Assembly: GCF_008831285.2 (NCBI RefSeq)
Contig: NC_045144.1
Location: 3,404,268 to 3,468,267 of the forward strand
Origin: Nymphaea colorata
Taxonomy: Eukaryota; Streptophyta; Magnoliopsida; Nymphaeales; Nymphaeaceae
Direction: 5' to 3'
DNA length: 64,000 nucleotides
Shown: piece by piece, positions 10,247 to 21,436 of the stretch
Position numbering within the stretch: the first letter of the stretch is position 1
Layout of the letters: each line of letters opens with the position of its first letter
Notes under the pieces: generated by a model
Databases searched by the model: none
The model's input: only the letters and a program-made list of their open reading frames with translations
Told to the model about the DNA's origin: nothing
Made by a program: the position numbers and the translations under genes

Positions 10247-13200
10247 ATGTCTCAAATTTCATCTAACTTCTTTACAATCTTTAGGATGGCATTTGAGGAT
10301 CAAACATCAAAAGCTTTTAAGGAGATAAATCCAGAACTCACAGAGGCCGAATGTCCAGAGTTCATCCAAATGAGAAAGCAAGATCAACCGTCACCTCTGA
10401 TTAATGATCCGATTGAGGAAATTAACATTGGCACGGAAGATAGTCCAAAGATTTTGCAAATTGGAACAAGTCTCTCAGCAGAAGAAAGAAAAGTGTTGAT
10501 AGATTTCCTCAAAAAGCATCAAGAAGCCTTTGCGTGGACTTATGAGGACATGCCAGGACTTGATACAAAATTAGTCGAGCATCGACTACCATTGAAACCA
10601 GAATGCAAGCCAATCAAACAAAAGTTGAGGAAACTAGACCCTCGTCTTGAGGGGCAAGTTAAGGAAGGCCTGGAAGACCTACTAAAGGCAGGGTTCATCC
10701 GAACAATCGACTATCCTGAATGGTTAGCAAACATTGTGGTAGTCCCAAAGAAAAATGGTAAAATTCGGCTCTGCATCGATTTCAGAGATTTGAATAAGGC
10801 TACACCAAAGGATGACTACCCACTTCCAAACATTGACTTGTTGGTAGACAGTACCGCAGGTCACGCTATGTTCTCCTTTATGGATGGATATTCTGGTTAT
10901 AACCAAATTAAGTTGGCAGCTCAAGATCAAGCCAAAACATCATTTACAACCCCATGGGGTACCTTCTGCTATACAGTAATGCCATTTGGTTTGAAGAACG
11001 CTGGGGCAACATATCAAAGGGCTATGGTAGCTATTTTTCATGACCAAATGCATCAAATCATGGATGCATATGTAGATGATCTACTAATTAAGTCAAAAAC
11101 AAGGGAGAATCACATCAACATTCTCTCTCAAGTTTTTGATAGACTCTTACAATACAAACTTAGATTGAATCCACAAAAATGTGTATTTGGTGTGGAATCC
11201 GGTAAGCTTTTGGGATTTATGGTCAGCCAAAAGGGAATCGAGATGGATCCTTCCAAAGCAAAGGCGATCATCGAAATGTCACCCCCAACAAATCGTAAGG
11301 AGCTACGCAGCTTGCAAGGCAGAATTCAATCAATCAGAAGGTTTATATCTAATCTCGCCATGAGATGCGAACCCTTCAACCATTTACTGCGGAAAGGAGT
11401 CAAATTTGAATGGGGGCATGAATGTCAAGCCTCATTCGAAAAGATCAAGAAGTATCTTCTTTGCCCACCAATTTTAAAACCTCCAATTTTAGGGGAACCT
11501 CTACTCCTTTACATCACAGTTAACGATTCAGCCTGTGGTGGATTTCTGGCTCAATATGAAGAAGGATGCCGAATAGAACATGCCATTTATTACATCAGTA
11601 AGACATTTGTGCAGTATGAAAAGAACTACTCGCACATGGAAAAAACTTGCTTAGCCTTGGTGTGGATGTGTCAAAAATTAAGGCATTATCTATTGGCTTG
11701 TGAAGTTAAAATTTTATCCAAACTTAATCCACTCAAATATATCCTCGAACAGCCATTTCTGAATGGAAGGATAGCAAAGTGGCAGGTTTTGCTGATGCAA
11801 TATGATTTGGAATATGTGTCACAAAAATCAATCAAGGGGCAAGCCATTGCAGACCAATTGGCAGATTTTCCTCTATATGAAGAAATTAGAACAAATGATG
11901 ATTTTCCAGATGAGCAAATCCTGACAACTGAACCAGAGCCGATTTGGGAGATGTACTTTGATGGATCTAAGAGCACAGCTGGGGCAGGCATTGGGATACT
12001 TTTCATTACACCAGAAAGGGAAATGATTCCTTACTCTCTCAAATTGAATTTTTCCTGCACGCATAATATGGCAGAGTACGAGGCCCTAATCCAAGGACTC
12101 AAAATGTTGCTCAAATTTAAAGTGCAGAGAGTTCGCATTTTTGGAGATTCTCTCTTGGCTGTCAGTCAGGTCAATGGAGATTGGCAAGTCAAAGATCAAA
12201 AATTGATCCCATATCAAGAGTTAGCAGCTTCCCTCTTAAGACAGTTCGAGGAATGTCAACTCTTACATGTCAAAAGAGAATTTAACCCAATAGCAGACGG
12301 TTTAGCCAGTTTAGGCTCTACCATTGCCTTCAAACCTGGAGAATCTATCAGATCTTTTGAAGTTGGAAGACTCGAACAACCATCTTTTGTCATACCAGAA
12401 CAGGTGTTGCAAGCAGAAAGTAGAGAAACACCATGGTATCAGAACATCAAGGATTTTCTCCAAACTGGAACACTTCCACCAGAAATGTCTCGAAAAGAGC
12501 AAAGAGTTTTGAGACACATGTCTTCAAGATATTTCATTCTAGCCGACATCCTATACAGAAGAGGATTCAGCACAGAATATGCTAGATGTCTCGATGCAAA
12601 TGGTATCAGTTGCATGCACCATCAATTCATGCTCCAGCAGCGTACCTTCATTCGGTCAGCTCACCATGGCCATTCTCCATGTGGGCCTTCGACGTAGTCG
12701 GTCCAATCAATCCACCTGCCTCAAATGGACACAGGTATTTTCTTGCAGCTACAGATTACTTCACCAAATGGGTGGAAGCGATCACTTTAAAAACAGTCGA
12801 AGGACAACACGTAGTGTCCTTCATTCATAAAAATCTTTTGTGTAGATTTGGCATCCCGCATGATATCGTTTCTGATAACGGTACTCATTTCAAAAATGAG
12901 AAAATGCGCAATCTTTGTCATAAACACAAAATACAACATCACTTTTCTGCCCCATATTACCCTCAAGGTAATGGTCAGGCAGAAGCAACCAACAAGATTT
13001 TGATTCGTGTCTTAGAAAGGACAGTTGAAACAGGCCGAGATTGGCACGAGAAAATGCACAATGCACTTTGGGCGTATCGAACCACAATTCGGACACCCAC
13101 CAATGCTACACCAGCAGAATTAGTATATGGAACGGAAATTGTCCTTCCATTACATGTCCAAAAACAGCAATGAAATTTGCTGCTCTCATTGAACTCCCAA

Positions 13201-13531
13201 TTAACAAATACCAAAAAAAGAGACTTACTCAATTAGACCTCTTAGACGAGAAAAGACTACAAGCGCAGAGCATGCCGAAGTCTATCGTAAGAGAGTCGCC
13301 CGACATTATGCCAAATCAGTCATTGAAAGAAAATTTCAGGTAAATGATCTTGTTTTAAGATCCATAGTTCCACTCAGGAGTAGACCCAAAGGAAAATGGG
13401 CGCCGAACTGGGAAGGACCATATGTTGTCAAAGAGGTTCTACCTCACAATTCTTATCGACTGATTGATGCCGATGGGGTTGAAATCCCCGATCCAATTAA
13501 TGCTTTGCATCTCAAAAAATTCTATACTTGA
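10247..13531 (+). pseudogene. Gypsy pol: RT, RNase H, archaeal-type RNase H, broken integrase
   Basis: The first frame runs to 12697 (likely ATG 10286). It holds RT with PFGLKNAG and the catalytic YVDD at about 11069-11080, a degenerate first RNase H (about 11500-11870, TVNDSA where an Asp is usual), and a second RNase H with FDGS, AEYEA, GDS and ADGLA (about 11950-12310). The double RNase H marks the Tat group. Integrase is broken. An internal deletion near 12585-12610 removes the HHCC zinc-binding module and shifts the frame. The D,D-35-E core (FDVVGPI, SDNGTHF, GNGQAEATN) is readable at 12680-13170. Single-base frame breaks follow near 13160 and 13265. The C-terminal domain (KGKWAPNWEGPY) ends at the stop at 13529-13531. 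Confidence 0.88.
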
Positions 13532-14571
13532 ATTTGCAATTCAAAAAAAAAAAAAATTCAAAATAGTTGTGCTTTGATAAGCACGTTTGTAACAATTTTC
13601 AAACCAACTAAGGGGCATGGTATCCTTAGGGAAAAGTTTCAAAAATGCATCAAAATTTTCAAACTCAACCCATGTCTTGAAGACAATTGCAAGGGCATCG
13701 TCTTGAAATAGGCAAGAAATTTCACAGACATTGAGGGACTTATGTATAGTAATTAATGTTGGTCCCGACAATCGGCATTTGTAAAGGTCTAGCATGAGAT
13801 GCCATAAGAAAAAGTCTTGTCACCTAAAAGACCTTGGCAAGATGCTAGAAAAAGCTATCAAGCGAAATGAGTTGAGCAATGAGCTCGGGGTGAGTGTAGT
13901 TGTTCCTCTGGTTCAAAGCTCAGCAGGCGCGGGTGGGCATATGACCTATGCTTACGCCGTGAAGCTAAAAAGCAATCCATGAACATTTTGCTTATATTAA
14001 GTCTCCTAAAGCTTCTGAATTCGAGCAAGTAAGCCCGGGGAGTGTTTTACATTTGGTACCCTGAGGCCAACTGGTCTAGGAGTTACGGCCCAAAGCTTGT
14101 TACAAGGGTTCAGAAGAAGCCCGATAGACTTGATATTACACAAAGCAAACTACACAAAACCGCCAAAGCGGTGGAACTCCGTAGTAGCTTTTGGGGTGGT
14201 GAGGAATTTCTCCCAAGAGTGAAGGGTGGCTCAAAAAGAAAATCAAAATTCAAAAGCAAAAGAGAGTATGTGAAAATAAGTAAAAGAAGAGAAAAGCACT
14301 TGCCAATGGTTTAGAAGGCATCGAAGGCAAATTTCTCAAAGCATCAAATGCAAAAACTTTCACAATTACAAAATTTTTCAACCAACATTAATTCCTCTAC
14401 AAAGTCTCCAATGAGATGGAGAAAGATCTTCTTATTTCAGGTCTATGCCTAGCATTTCCCCTCGAGCGAGGATGGTTCAACATCATTTGAAAATGGATTT
14501 TCCAAACGATTTGCAAAAATTTGGTGCGTGAATCTTTGCTATTAAGCAAATTATTCAATTTGCTTAACAAC
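13532..14571 (+). other. Gypsy 3' untranslated region
   Basis: Non-coding stretch between pol and the polypurine tract. Open stretches at 13794-13982 and 14042-14314 are lysine-rich, match no family I know and have no pol homology. Confidence 0.55.
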
Positions 14572-14582
14572 AAAGAGGGGCA
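14572..14582 (+). other. Polypurine tract of the gypsy element
   Basis: AAAGAGGGGCA lies immediately before the 3' LTR start (TGTTAAC at 14585). It is the expected plus-strand primer for reverse transcription. Confidence 0.8.
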
Positions 14583-14584
14583 TC

Positions 14585-15512
14585 TGTTAACACCCCAAAT
14601 TTTTCCACATCAAAATTGAAGCAATGTGAAAATTTCACAAAAGAATTGTGAAAATTTGCAATTTCAAAGCCAATTTCGAATCTAAAGAACAATTAGATTC
14701 AAATCGTGAATTTAACCCCGATACACGAATCCCAATGCAGGATTACGAGTCCAAATTCAATTGCAAATGTCATTTGAAATCCAAATCCAATTGCAAAATG
14801 CAAATTTTGACTTAGATCCAAGAATTGGATCTAATTCAGTCTAAAATGCTACGTGGGACCCACGTGTGGGCCCCACCTAGCCCGTGTGGTCAAGAGCCCC
14901 CCAGGGGCCATGCCCCTCCATGTCAAAAAAAAATAATAATAAATATTTTCTCTCAAATTAATTGAAGAAAAGTCATTTTCAAGAAGAAATAAAGGAGAAA
15001 CAGAAAAGAGAGACATTTATGTCTCTCTCTCTTCTTTAACCAGGTCCTCCTTAAAGAAAAAAATCATTTCAAGGAAGCAATTACTAGACTGGTCAAACTC
15101 ACCTAACCTACTTAATCCAAGTAGGTTTGACCCGGGTGCACTCAAATGTGGTGCCAATTCCAGCTAGGTTCGGTCACAATGGGCTCAACACAGTCAAAAC
15201 GTAAGTCTGTCTCATGATCCAATTAATGGACGAAAATAGACTTTGACCGAACCAAACCCACTTTGACTAAACTCAGTCAAAGTACAATTTAGCTCAATTA
15301 AGAGCTTTCTTGACCCAAATTTATCAAATTACCTCAAATAAAGTCAAACTACTGCAAATGAGCTTTGACTTTGGTCAATTGGTCGAAATTGATCAATTTG
15401 GACAATTTTGCCCTTCTGCGGTCAACTTAAGATTAAAAAGCCTAAAATGGTTTATGAAAGGCAAATAAACATTTGAATTTGTCAAATGCTGAATCAAATA
15501 CCAAATTTAAAT
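14585..15512 (+). repeat. 3' LTR of the gypsy element, truncated by assembly gap
   Basis: Near-identical to 1560 to about 2490. The substitutions I see are at the equivalents of 1767 (T/C), the accaGatcc site near 2025, and the caacaTag site near 2176. The remaining differences are one- to few-base indels, several of them in C, T or A runs. The right 2.9 kb of the LTR is missing because the sequence enters a block of N. Confidence 0.9.
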
Positions 15513-15612
15513 NNNNNNNNNNNNNNNNNNNNNNNNNNNNNNNNNNNNNNNNNNNNNNNNNNNNNNNNNNNNNNNNNNNNNNNNNNNNNNNNNNNNNNNN
15601 NNNNNNNNNNNN
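15513..15612. other. Assembly gap (100 N)
   Basis: Exactly 100 N, a conventional placeholder for a gap of unknown size. The left side is gypsy LTR and the right side is the leader of a copia element. The true distance and even adjacency are not established. Confidence 0.98.
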
Positions 15613-15713
15613 CAGTTGGATTCGGGCAAGCGTAGTATTTTTGGACAAATTGCAGATTTTTTGGACAATCTTGTGAAGAGATACAAAATTTTCAAGTGTC
15701 GCAGGTCTTCAAC

Positions 15714-16670
15714 ATGTTGACATCTGCAACAAATTCGGTAGCTAAGTACCCCTATCCTTCCACTGTAAATGTGGCTATTTTTGTTTTAATCAAACTATCA
15801 CACAAGAATTTCTTGTTGTGGAAACACAAATTCTTGGTCTCATAGAAAGCCAAGATTTGCTTGGGTTTATTGATGGTACTATTCTCACGCCATCTTCTAC
15901 CATTGAATCCTTTGAAAATGGTGAAACCGTGAGACGACCAAACCCTTATTATTCTGCTTGGAAAAAATTAGACTATCTTCTAAGAGGATGGCTTACTGGG
16001 TCTCTCACAGAAGAAGTCCTTGGACTTGTCGTGGGACTTGAAACCTCTGAACAAGTATGGAAAACCTTGACAAGAGCATTCGCTCGTGAATCAAAGGAAG
16101 AGAAATCATGCTGACAAGAAAACTACAACTCCACCGCAAACAAGATAAACCTGTGACTGAATATGTTACTGGTTTCAAGGCTATTGTGATGAACTTGTAA
16201 CGATTGGGAAGCCTCTTGAGGATGACAACAAAGTCTTTTGGCTTGTTAACGGTCTCGGACCAGGATATGAGTTGATCATGTCTTCTATCCTCAAGCCACT
16301 GATTCCCTCATATCTTGATGCAGTGTCACTACTTCAAGGGCATGAAACAATGAAGGACTTACATGCGGGAGAGGCTAGGTTGAACAACCAAATGGCCTTC
16401 TTCACACAACAATCCAACAATCAAACCAATAGAAAACGATACAACAATAGTTGGCGCAATACCAGTAGCAACAATAGTCGGTTCAACTCCAAGGGACGTG
16501 GGTTCAATCCAGCAACTCAGACTCGAAATCAGCAAGGATCGGCCAATGGAGGACGAACAAATCCAAGGTACCATGTCTGATTTGTGGCCTAAATAATCAT
16601 AATACCTTCAAATGTTATCACAGGTTTGATCATGCTTATCAACCATGTTATATTGCATGGGCCTTTGCTG
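15714..16670 (+). pseudogene. Copia gag pseudogene
   Basis: ATG 15714 opens a frame that reads into NFLLWKHKF and breaks near 15835. The following frame continues with the Gag core (LLGFIDGT, DYLLRGW, SEQVWKTL) to 16114. A second shift near 16110 and another near 16190 precede a segment with QQSNNQTN-type low complexity. A CCHC zinc knuckle (C-x2-C-x4-H-x4-C) is readable at about 16574-16615 in yet another frame. The parts are in the usual order, so this is decay rather than rearrangement. It encoded the capsid precursor. Confidence 0.85.
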
Positions 16671-18000
16671 CTATGAAAATCACTGATCCTACTAATCAAG
16701 ACTGGTTTCCTGACACCGGAGTAAGTTCTCATGTGACCAATGATCCTGGTAAACTCAAAAGTTGCATTCCATATAAAGGAATAGAAAAAATCATGGTAGG
16801 AAATGGCCAACATCTTGATACTACACATATTGGAGTTGCTGATATCCATGTGGGAAATCGCATAATCCTCTCGACAACGTTCTTGTTGTGCCCGACATCA
16901 AGAAAAATCTTATTTCAGTTAGTCAACTCACTTCTACTATTCCTTATGTGTTTGATTCTCTTCAAATTTCTTTGCTATTAAGGACAAGGAGACCAACGAA
17001 GTGACTAAAACAGGGTCTAGAGAAGTCGATCTGTATGCTCTCAAGCAAAAACCGAAGAATGTGTTCTTTTCAACACGGTTGCAATCAGCTCCTTTTGAAG
17101 TGTGGCATGGATGACTTGGTCATCTACATCATAAATTGTTAGAGTTTATGAGTGAAAATAAGTTTATTACAATGACAGAAAATTTGCCTAAATCTTTTAC
17201 ATATGCAGTTGTCAGATGGGAAAGATGTGCAGGCTTCCATTTCTTCCTATTGATGATGATTGTGATTCTTTATTTACTAAAGTGCATTGTGACTTTTGGG
17301 GACTGGCTCCTATTGCATCTTGCCAGAATCTAAAATATTATGATTTGTTTGTGGATCAATTCTCTAAATATTCATGGATTTATCCTCTAAAACAGAAATC
17401 TGAATTTTTTGCCAAATTTCTTGAATTTACAAAGTAATTCAAAGACAATTTGATGCAAAGCTCAGAGTTTTTCAAAGTGATGAAGGGGGCGAGTTTAACA
17501 GTTTGGTTCTTACAGATTATTTAAAGGAGAACAGCATCAAACATTAAAATCATGTCCTAAGATGCCAGACAAAATGCTATGGTGGAAAGAAAACATAGAT
17601 CAGTTACAAAATTAGGTCTTACTATGTTATTTCATAGCCATCTTCCAGCTCAATATTGGGTTGAGGCTTTTTCCACTGCAGTTTGGCTTATCAACCGACT
17701 TCCATCACAAGTTTTACACATGCTAAGTCTGTATCAGCTGCTTTTCAAGAAACACCCTGATTATTCTTGTCTTTGCACTTTTGGATCAGATGCTATCCTT
17801 ACCTTAGAGGATATACAAATCATAAGTTTCAGCCCAAGTCGTTACCATGTGTGTTTCTTGGATATAGCAACCATCATAAAGGGTATAGATGTCTATATCC
17901 TCCCACTGGACGTGTATATATATCCCATCATGCCGTGTTTGATTAAACCCATTTTCCGTACAACAACACCATGCCAACTTCTAGGCCCATGACCTCTAAT
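16671..18000 (+). pseudogene. Copia protease and integrase pseudogene
   Basis: The aspartic protease motif DTGVSSHVTND at about 16711 is close to the usual DTGASHHVTND form. It is followed by NGQHLDTTHIG and a VPDIKKNLISVSQL block in a shifted frame (about 16890-16930). Integrase follows: the LHHKL pre-integrase remnant, then KVHCDFWG and LFVDQFSKYSWIYPL (17280-17400), a VERKHRSV segment carrying the catalytic Glu (about 17580), then AQYWVEAFSTAVWLINRLPS (17656-17710). Stops at several places in between disrupt the second Asp region. Confidence 0.85.
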
Positions 18001-18269
18001 GCTGACTTTGTCTCTTTTTAGATTCGTCCAATGAGCCTCATCTTGAATCTCAATGTCTAGCCCAAATGCATAATACCGAAGAGCCTTCTCCTGTGCCACC
18101 TATGCCTATACCAGCCCCTACATCACCTCTCCAACTCGAGCCACCCAGTTCACCATTAGTCCCACGGACTACCTCCTCCTCAACTCATTCTATGACTACT
18201 CGATCCAAAATCCGGCATCATAAAACCTAATCCTAAGTATGCCTTTACCACTTCATCCATTCCAATTGA

Positions 18270-19800
18270 ACCATCACATTACACCCTTGCCCTCAAACAC
18301 CCAGGCTAGTATCAGGCTATGAAAGATGAAATGGTTGCTTTACAGGAAAACCATACTTGGGATCTCGTGCCTCGTACACAAAACATGCATGTGGTCGGGA
18401 GCCATTGGGTCTTCAAAACTAAACTCAAAGGAGATGGGCAGCTTGAAAGGGTCAAAATGCATCTCGTAGCACAAGGATATAAACCAGGTTCAAGGTCCGG
18501 ACTTCTTGGAAACCTTCTCACAAGTGGTAAAATTTGCTACTATAAGAATTGTTCTTAGTCTTGCCCTCACATTTAATTGGCCTCTAAAACAATTAGATGT
18601 CAAAAATGTGTTTCATAATGGGCATCTTCGTGAGCTAGTTTATATTGAGCAACCTCCTGGATTTAAAGATCCGTCCAAGCTAGATCATGTTTGTAGATTA
18701 AATCGACCTCTTTATGGATTGAAACAAGCACCTCGGGCGTGGTATGACAGATTTGCTCAATTTCTATTCCCTATGGACTTCATTGCTAGTGTCACCAATT
18801 CATCTCTCTTTGTTCGCAGACAAGAAAAATCTATCTCTATTCTATTACTGTATGTTGATGATATCATTCTTATAGGAAATTCACGTTCATTTATAATGTC
18901 ATTCCTCATCGCCGTCAGACAACAATTTACTATGAATGATCTGGGTGATCTGAACTACTTTTTGGGAATTCAAGTTGCAAGGACTTCCAATCGCTTGTTT
19001 ATGCATCAGTCTAGATATGCTCAGGACATTATTTCTAGAGCACAAATGCAGCAATGTAAAATAGTGAGCGCACCGCACCTATTACTGTTGTTTCCAAATC
19101 TCTTGGGAAATAGATCCTCCTTATTCCAATGCCTCCACATATCAAAGTCTTGTAGGTGTACTTCAATACTTGACCCTTACACGGCCAGATCTCTCCTATG
19201 TAGTAAATTTTGCATGTCAATTCATGCATGCCCCAACGATGAAGCATTTTCAAATCTTGAAACACATTATACGATATGTTCGAGGCACGTCTCAATATGG
19301 TATCCAGTTCTATAAATCCCAAGATTTGACTCTTGGAGCGTACTCTGATGCAGACTGGGCGGGCTGTCCAGATACATGCCGATCAACTTCAGGATACTGC
19401 ATATTTCTAGGTCCAAATTGTATATCTTTGAGCTCTAAGAAATAACCAACTGTTGCTCGCTCGTCCTATGAAGCTGAATACCGGGCCCTCGCCAGAGCTG
19501 CTGCTGAAATTAAATGGTTTACCTTTATTTTACAAGATCTCGGCATCTACCTCTCCAAAGCACCAATTATATTGAGTGACAACATGTCGGCACTACATAC
19601 CACTATCAAAACAGTGTTTCATTCATGTATGAAACATTTTGGAACTCGATTATCATTTTGTTCGTGAACAAGTCGCACTGGGAAATATGAATACTCAATT
19701 CATCACAACCGAAGGTCAGCTTGCAGATCTATTTACCAAACCATTGTCTCAGCAACGATTCAGCATCTTGGCTTACGTATGCAACCTTCCCTTTGGTTGA
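18270..19800 (+). pseudogene. Copia reverse transcriptase-RNase H pseudogene
   Basis: RT begins at MKDEMVALQENHTWDLVP (18319) and VGSHWVFKTKLKGDG. A frame change near 18500 leads to QLDVKNVFHNGHL, YGLKQAPRAWY and catalytic YVDD (about 18851-18862), then NDLGDLNYFLGIQV. A shift near 19060-19170 leads to the RNase H part: TRPDLSYVVNFACQFM, YSDADWAG, STSGYCIFLG (19170-19445), a stop at 19443, then SSYEAEYRALA and ADLFTKPLSQQ, ending at the stop at 19798-19800. The domain order and spacing are normal for copia; there are at least four breaks. Confidence 0.88.
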
Positions 19801-19807
19801 GGCGGGA

Positions 19808-20306
19808 TGATAATGCACCAGCTCACTCCAGAAAATCAGGTGTGTCTTCAAAGGTTCATAACTCCAGGAGATCAGGCATGGATCATAACTGCAGGAAATC
19901 AGGCATAACTAATATAGCAGAAAATCAAATCAGCCATGAGAGTCAAGAGACTAAAACACATCTTCATAAGGCTCCAGCAATAAATCAGAATTCCAGCAAA
20001 TTAAGAGCAATAAATATGGAAGCAATGCCAATCGGACAAGCAACAAAAATGCCTCTTCACATTTATGAAAGATTTCAGGAGAATGTCAGTTTCTCCTATT
20101 CAAAACGAAAGGAGAAATTCAATCAAACAGATTGCACGGCCATGGAAACTGATTCAAATTCAAATCAGACATAGCAATGTATAAATACTGTGCTAAGAGA
20201 ACCAGATCATCATGAAATTGATGACTGAGTCGTGGAGTAGGAATTTTTCTTCTGAACCACATTAATTTCTTTTGTTCATCATCTTCATCCTTCTTTCTTT
20301 TTTACA
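19808..20306 (+). repeat. Probable 3' LTR of the copia element
   Basis: Starts TGATAATG straight after a purine tract and the pol stop, and ends TTTTTTACA. It contains a TATA box (TATAAATA, 20180-20187). There are near-repeats of the motif aggaaatcaggcat around 19830-19915. The boundaries are inferred without a second LTR for comparison. Confidence 0.55.
20180..20187 (+). promoter_or_regulatory. TATA box in the copia LTR
   Basis: TATAAATA about 125 bases before the inferred LTR end, which is a normal U3/R layout. Confidence 0.45.
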
Positions 20307-20335
20307 GGCTTACAGTTAACTTTATGCCAAAGTAC

Positions 20336-21086
20336 TTGACAATGTTAGAGCGGCAAAATGCAGCATTTTCAATGATCAGAAAGCATAATCCTGTGAACTA
20401 CATAAGGAGTCAAGAAGAGCAATCTTGCTCTCTGTCTCCCTCTTGGGTAACAAGTCTATTTTTATTTTCTTTAGTCCATGTCTTAATTGATGAAGTTTCT
20501 TCGAGAATTCGTGTGGCATCTATGGATTTTCATACCCTCTTGTTGGAAAATTGGTCTCATTTCATACCCTCTTGTTGGGTTTTCCTAGGGTAAAAAGGCA
20601 TGTCCTGGAGAGTTCCATTTGTTTGTTAGGAAATGGAATTAATTCCTGTTGCGACTTGAAAAATTAAGAGTTTTCAGTGGATGCAGGAAAATTGGTCTCA
20701 TTTCATACCCTCTTGTTGGGTTTTCCTAGGGTAAAAAGGCATGTCTTGGAGAGTTCCATTTGTTTGTTAGGAAATGGAATTAATTCCTGTTGCGACTTGA
20801 AGAATTAAGAGTTTTTAGTTGAAAGCTAAGCTTCTTAAATGTGTTTGCCAAGTGTAGTTTCCTGAAAGACGATTTCAGTTTTGATACTTGAGTTATTTCT
20901 TTTTGTATAAAAAGTTTGTGCATTCTACAGCTGTGCCAAACACTTGAATATTGAGCTGCAACCATGGGAAGATTGTATTTTATGGTTATGGTATATTAAA
21001 GGTAAAATACTTAGTCATAGTGTTTAACCACCGATAATATTCTCATGTGCAACTGATTTATTAGCAAGTAGCATATGATGCAGACT
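20336..21086. repeat. Segmental duplication, copy A
   Basis: Diverged direct copy of about 22980-23440. Shared blocks include the gtcaagaagagcaatcttgc block, the aattcgtgtggcatctatgg block, gggttttcctagggtaaaaa, the gaatattgagctg-aaccatggg block and gcaactgatttatta. Copy A is longer because it contains an internal 141-bp tandem duplication. It is not coding as far as I can see. Confidence 0.75.
20545..20820. repeat. 141-bp tandem duplication inside copy A
   Basis: Two adjacent copies begin with ggaaaattggtctcatttca at 20545 and 20686. They differ at only a few positions (for example tgtcctgg/tgtcttgg), so the duplication is younger than the A/B split. Confidence 0.92.
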
Positions 21087-21120
21087 GTTTACAAGTGGTT
21101 GTTTACTGTTTAAGCGATTG

Positions 21121-21390
21121 TGCTTTCAACACCCAAAGACTAAAATATCACCTCTTCCTTTCTCTTTGACTTTCTCTCTCACTTTTCTCTTGGAAAAATT
21201 AAATGGTCACGTGCCTACCAATTTCTCTCTTTCTAAATCAGCCTTTTTTTCATTTTTTTCCAAGATATTAGGCTATTTTCCATTGTTTTAACGGCCAAAG
21301 ACTAAAACATCACCTTTTTCTCTCTTTGAATTTCTCTCAAACTTTTATCCTTGAAAAATCAAATGGTCAGTTACGTACCAATTTCACACA
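21121..21390. repeat. Diverged tandem pair, about 160-bp period
   Basis: The pattern 'ccaaagactaaaa-atcacct...tctcttt-a-tttctctc...aaatggtca...taccaattt' occurs at about 21131-21235 and again at about 21294-21390. It is non-coding and pyrimidine-rich. Confidence 0.75.
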
Positions 21391-21401
21391 CTCTCTCTCT
21401 C

Positions 21402-21434
<33 letters not shown>
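21391..21434. repeat. (CT)n(TA)n microsatellite
   Basis: CT run, then gtatat, then about 29 bases of TA repeat. Confidence 0.95.

Positions 21435-21436
<2 letters not shown>

Larger units (their letters stand above)
1560..15512 (+). mobile_element. Ty3/gypsy LTR retrotransposon, Tat/Ogre-like, right end in assembly gap
   Basis: The order is 5' LTR (1560-5386), PBS (5389-5407), an extra ORF with a plant mobile domain (6162-7373), gag-protease (7557-10127), damaged RT-RNaseH-aRNaseH-integrase (10247-13531), PPT (14572-14582) and the start of the 3' LTR (14585-15512). The long LTRs, an ORF upstream of gag, a G-patch after the protease, and a second archaeal-type RNase H before integrase are the known signature of the Tat/Ogre group. 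The LTR starts TGTT and ends AACA. The 928 comparable LTR bases show only three substitutions and about eight small indels, so the insertion looks recent. If the 3' LTR were complete, the element would be about 16.9 kb. Confidence 0.92.
15613..20306 (+). mobile_element. Degenerate Ty1/copia retrotransposon, 5' end lost in gap
   Basis: The order is gag (zinc knuckle), protease, integrase, RT, RNase H, PPT-like GAGGCGGGA (19799-19807) and a presumed 3' LTR (19808-20306). Integrase preceding RT is the copia gene order. Many stops and frameshifts make it inactive. The gag N-terminus (NFLLWKHKF, LLGFIDGT) resembles Ale/Retrofit-type copia, though I am unsure of the lineage. The 5' LTR and PBS are not in the window. 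Confidence 0.88.

Noticed and set aside
14042-14314. 90-codon frame in the gypsy 3' region
   Set aside because: Lysine-rich, no homology, lies in the non-coding tail of the element.
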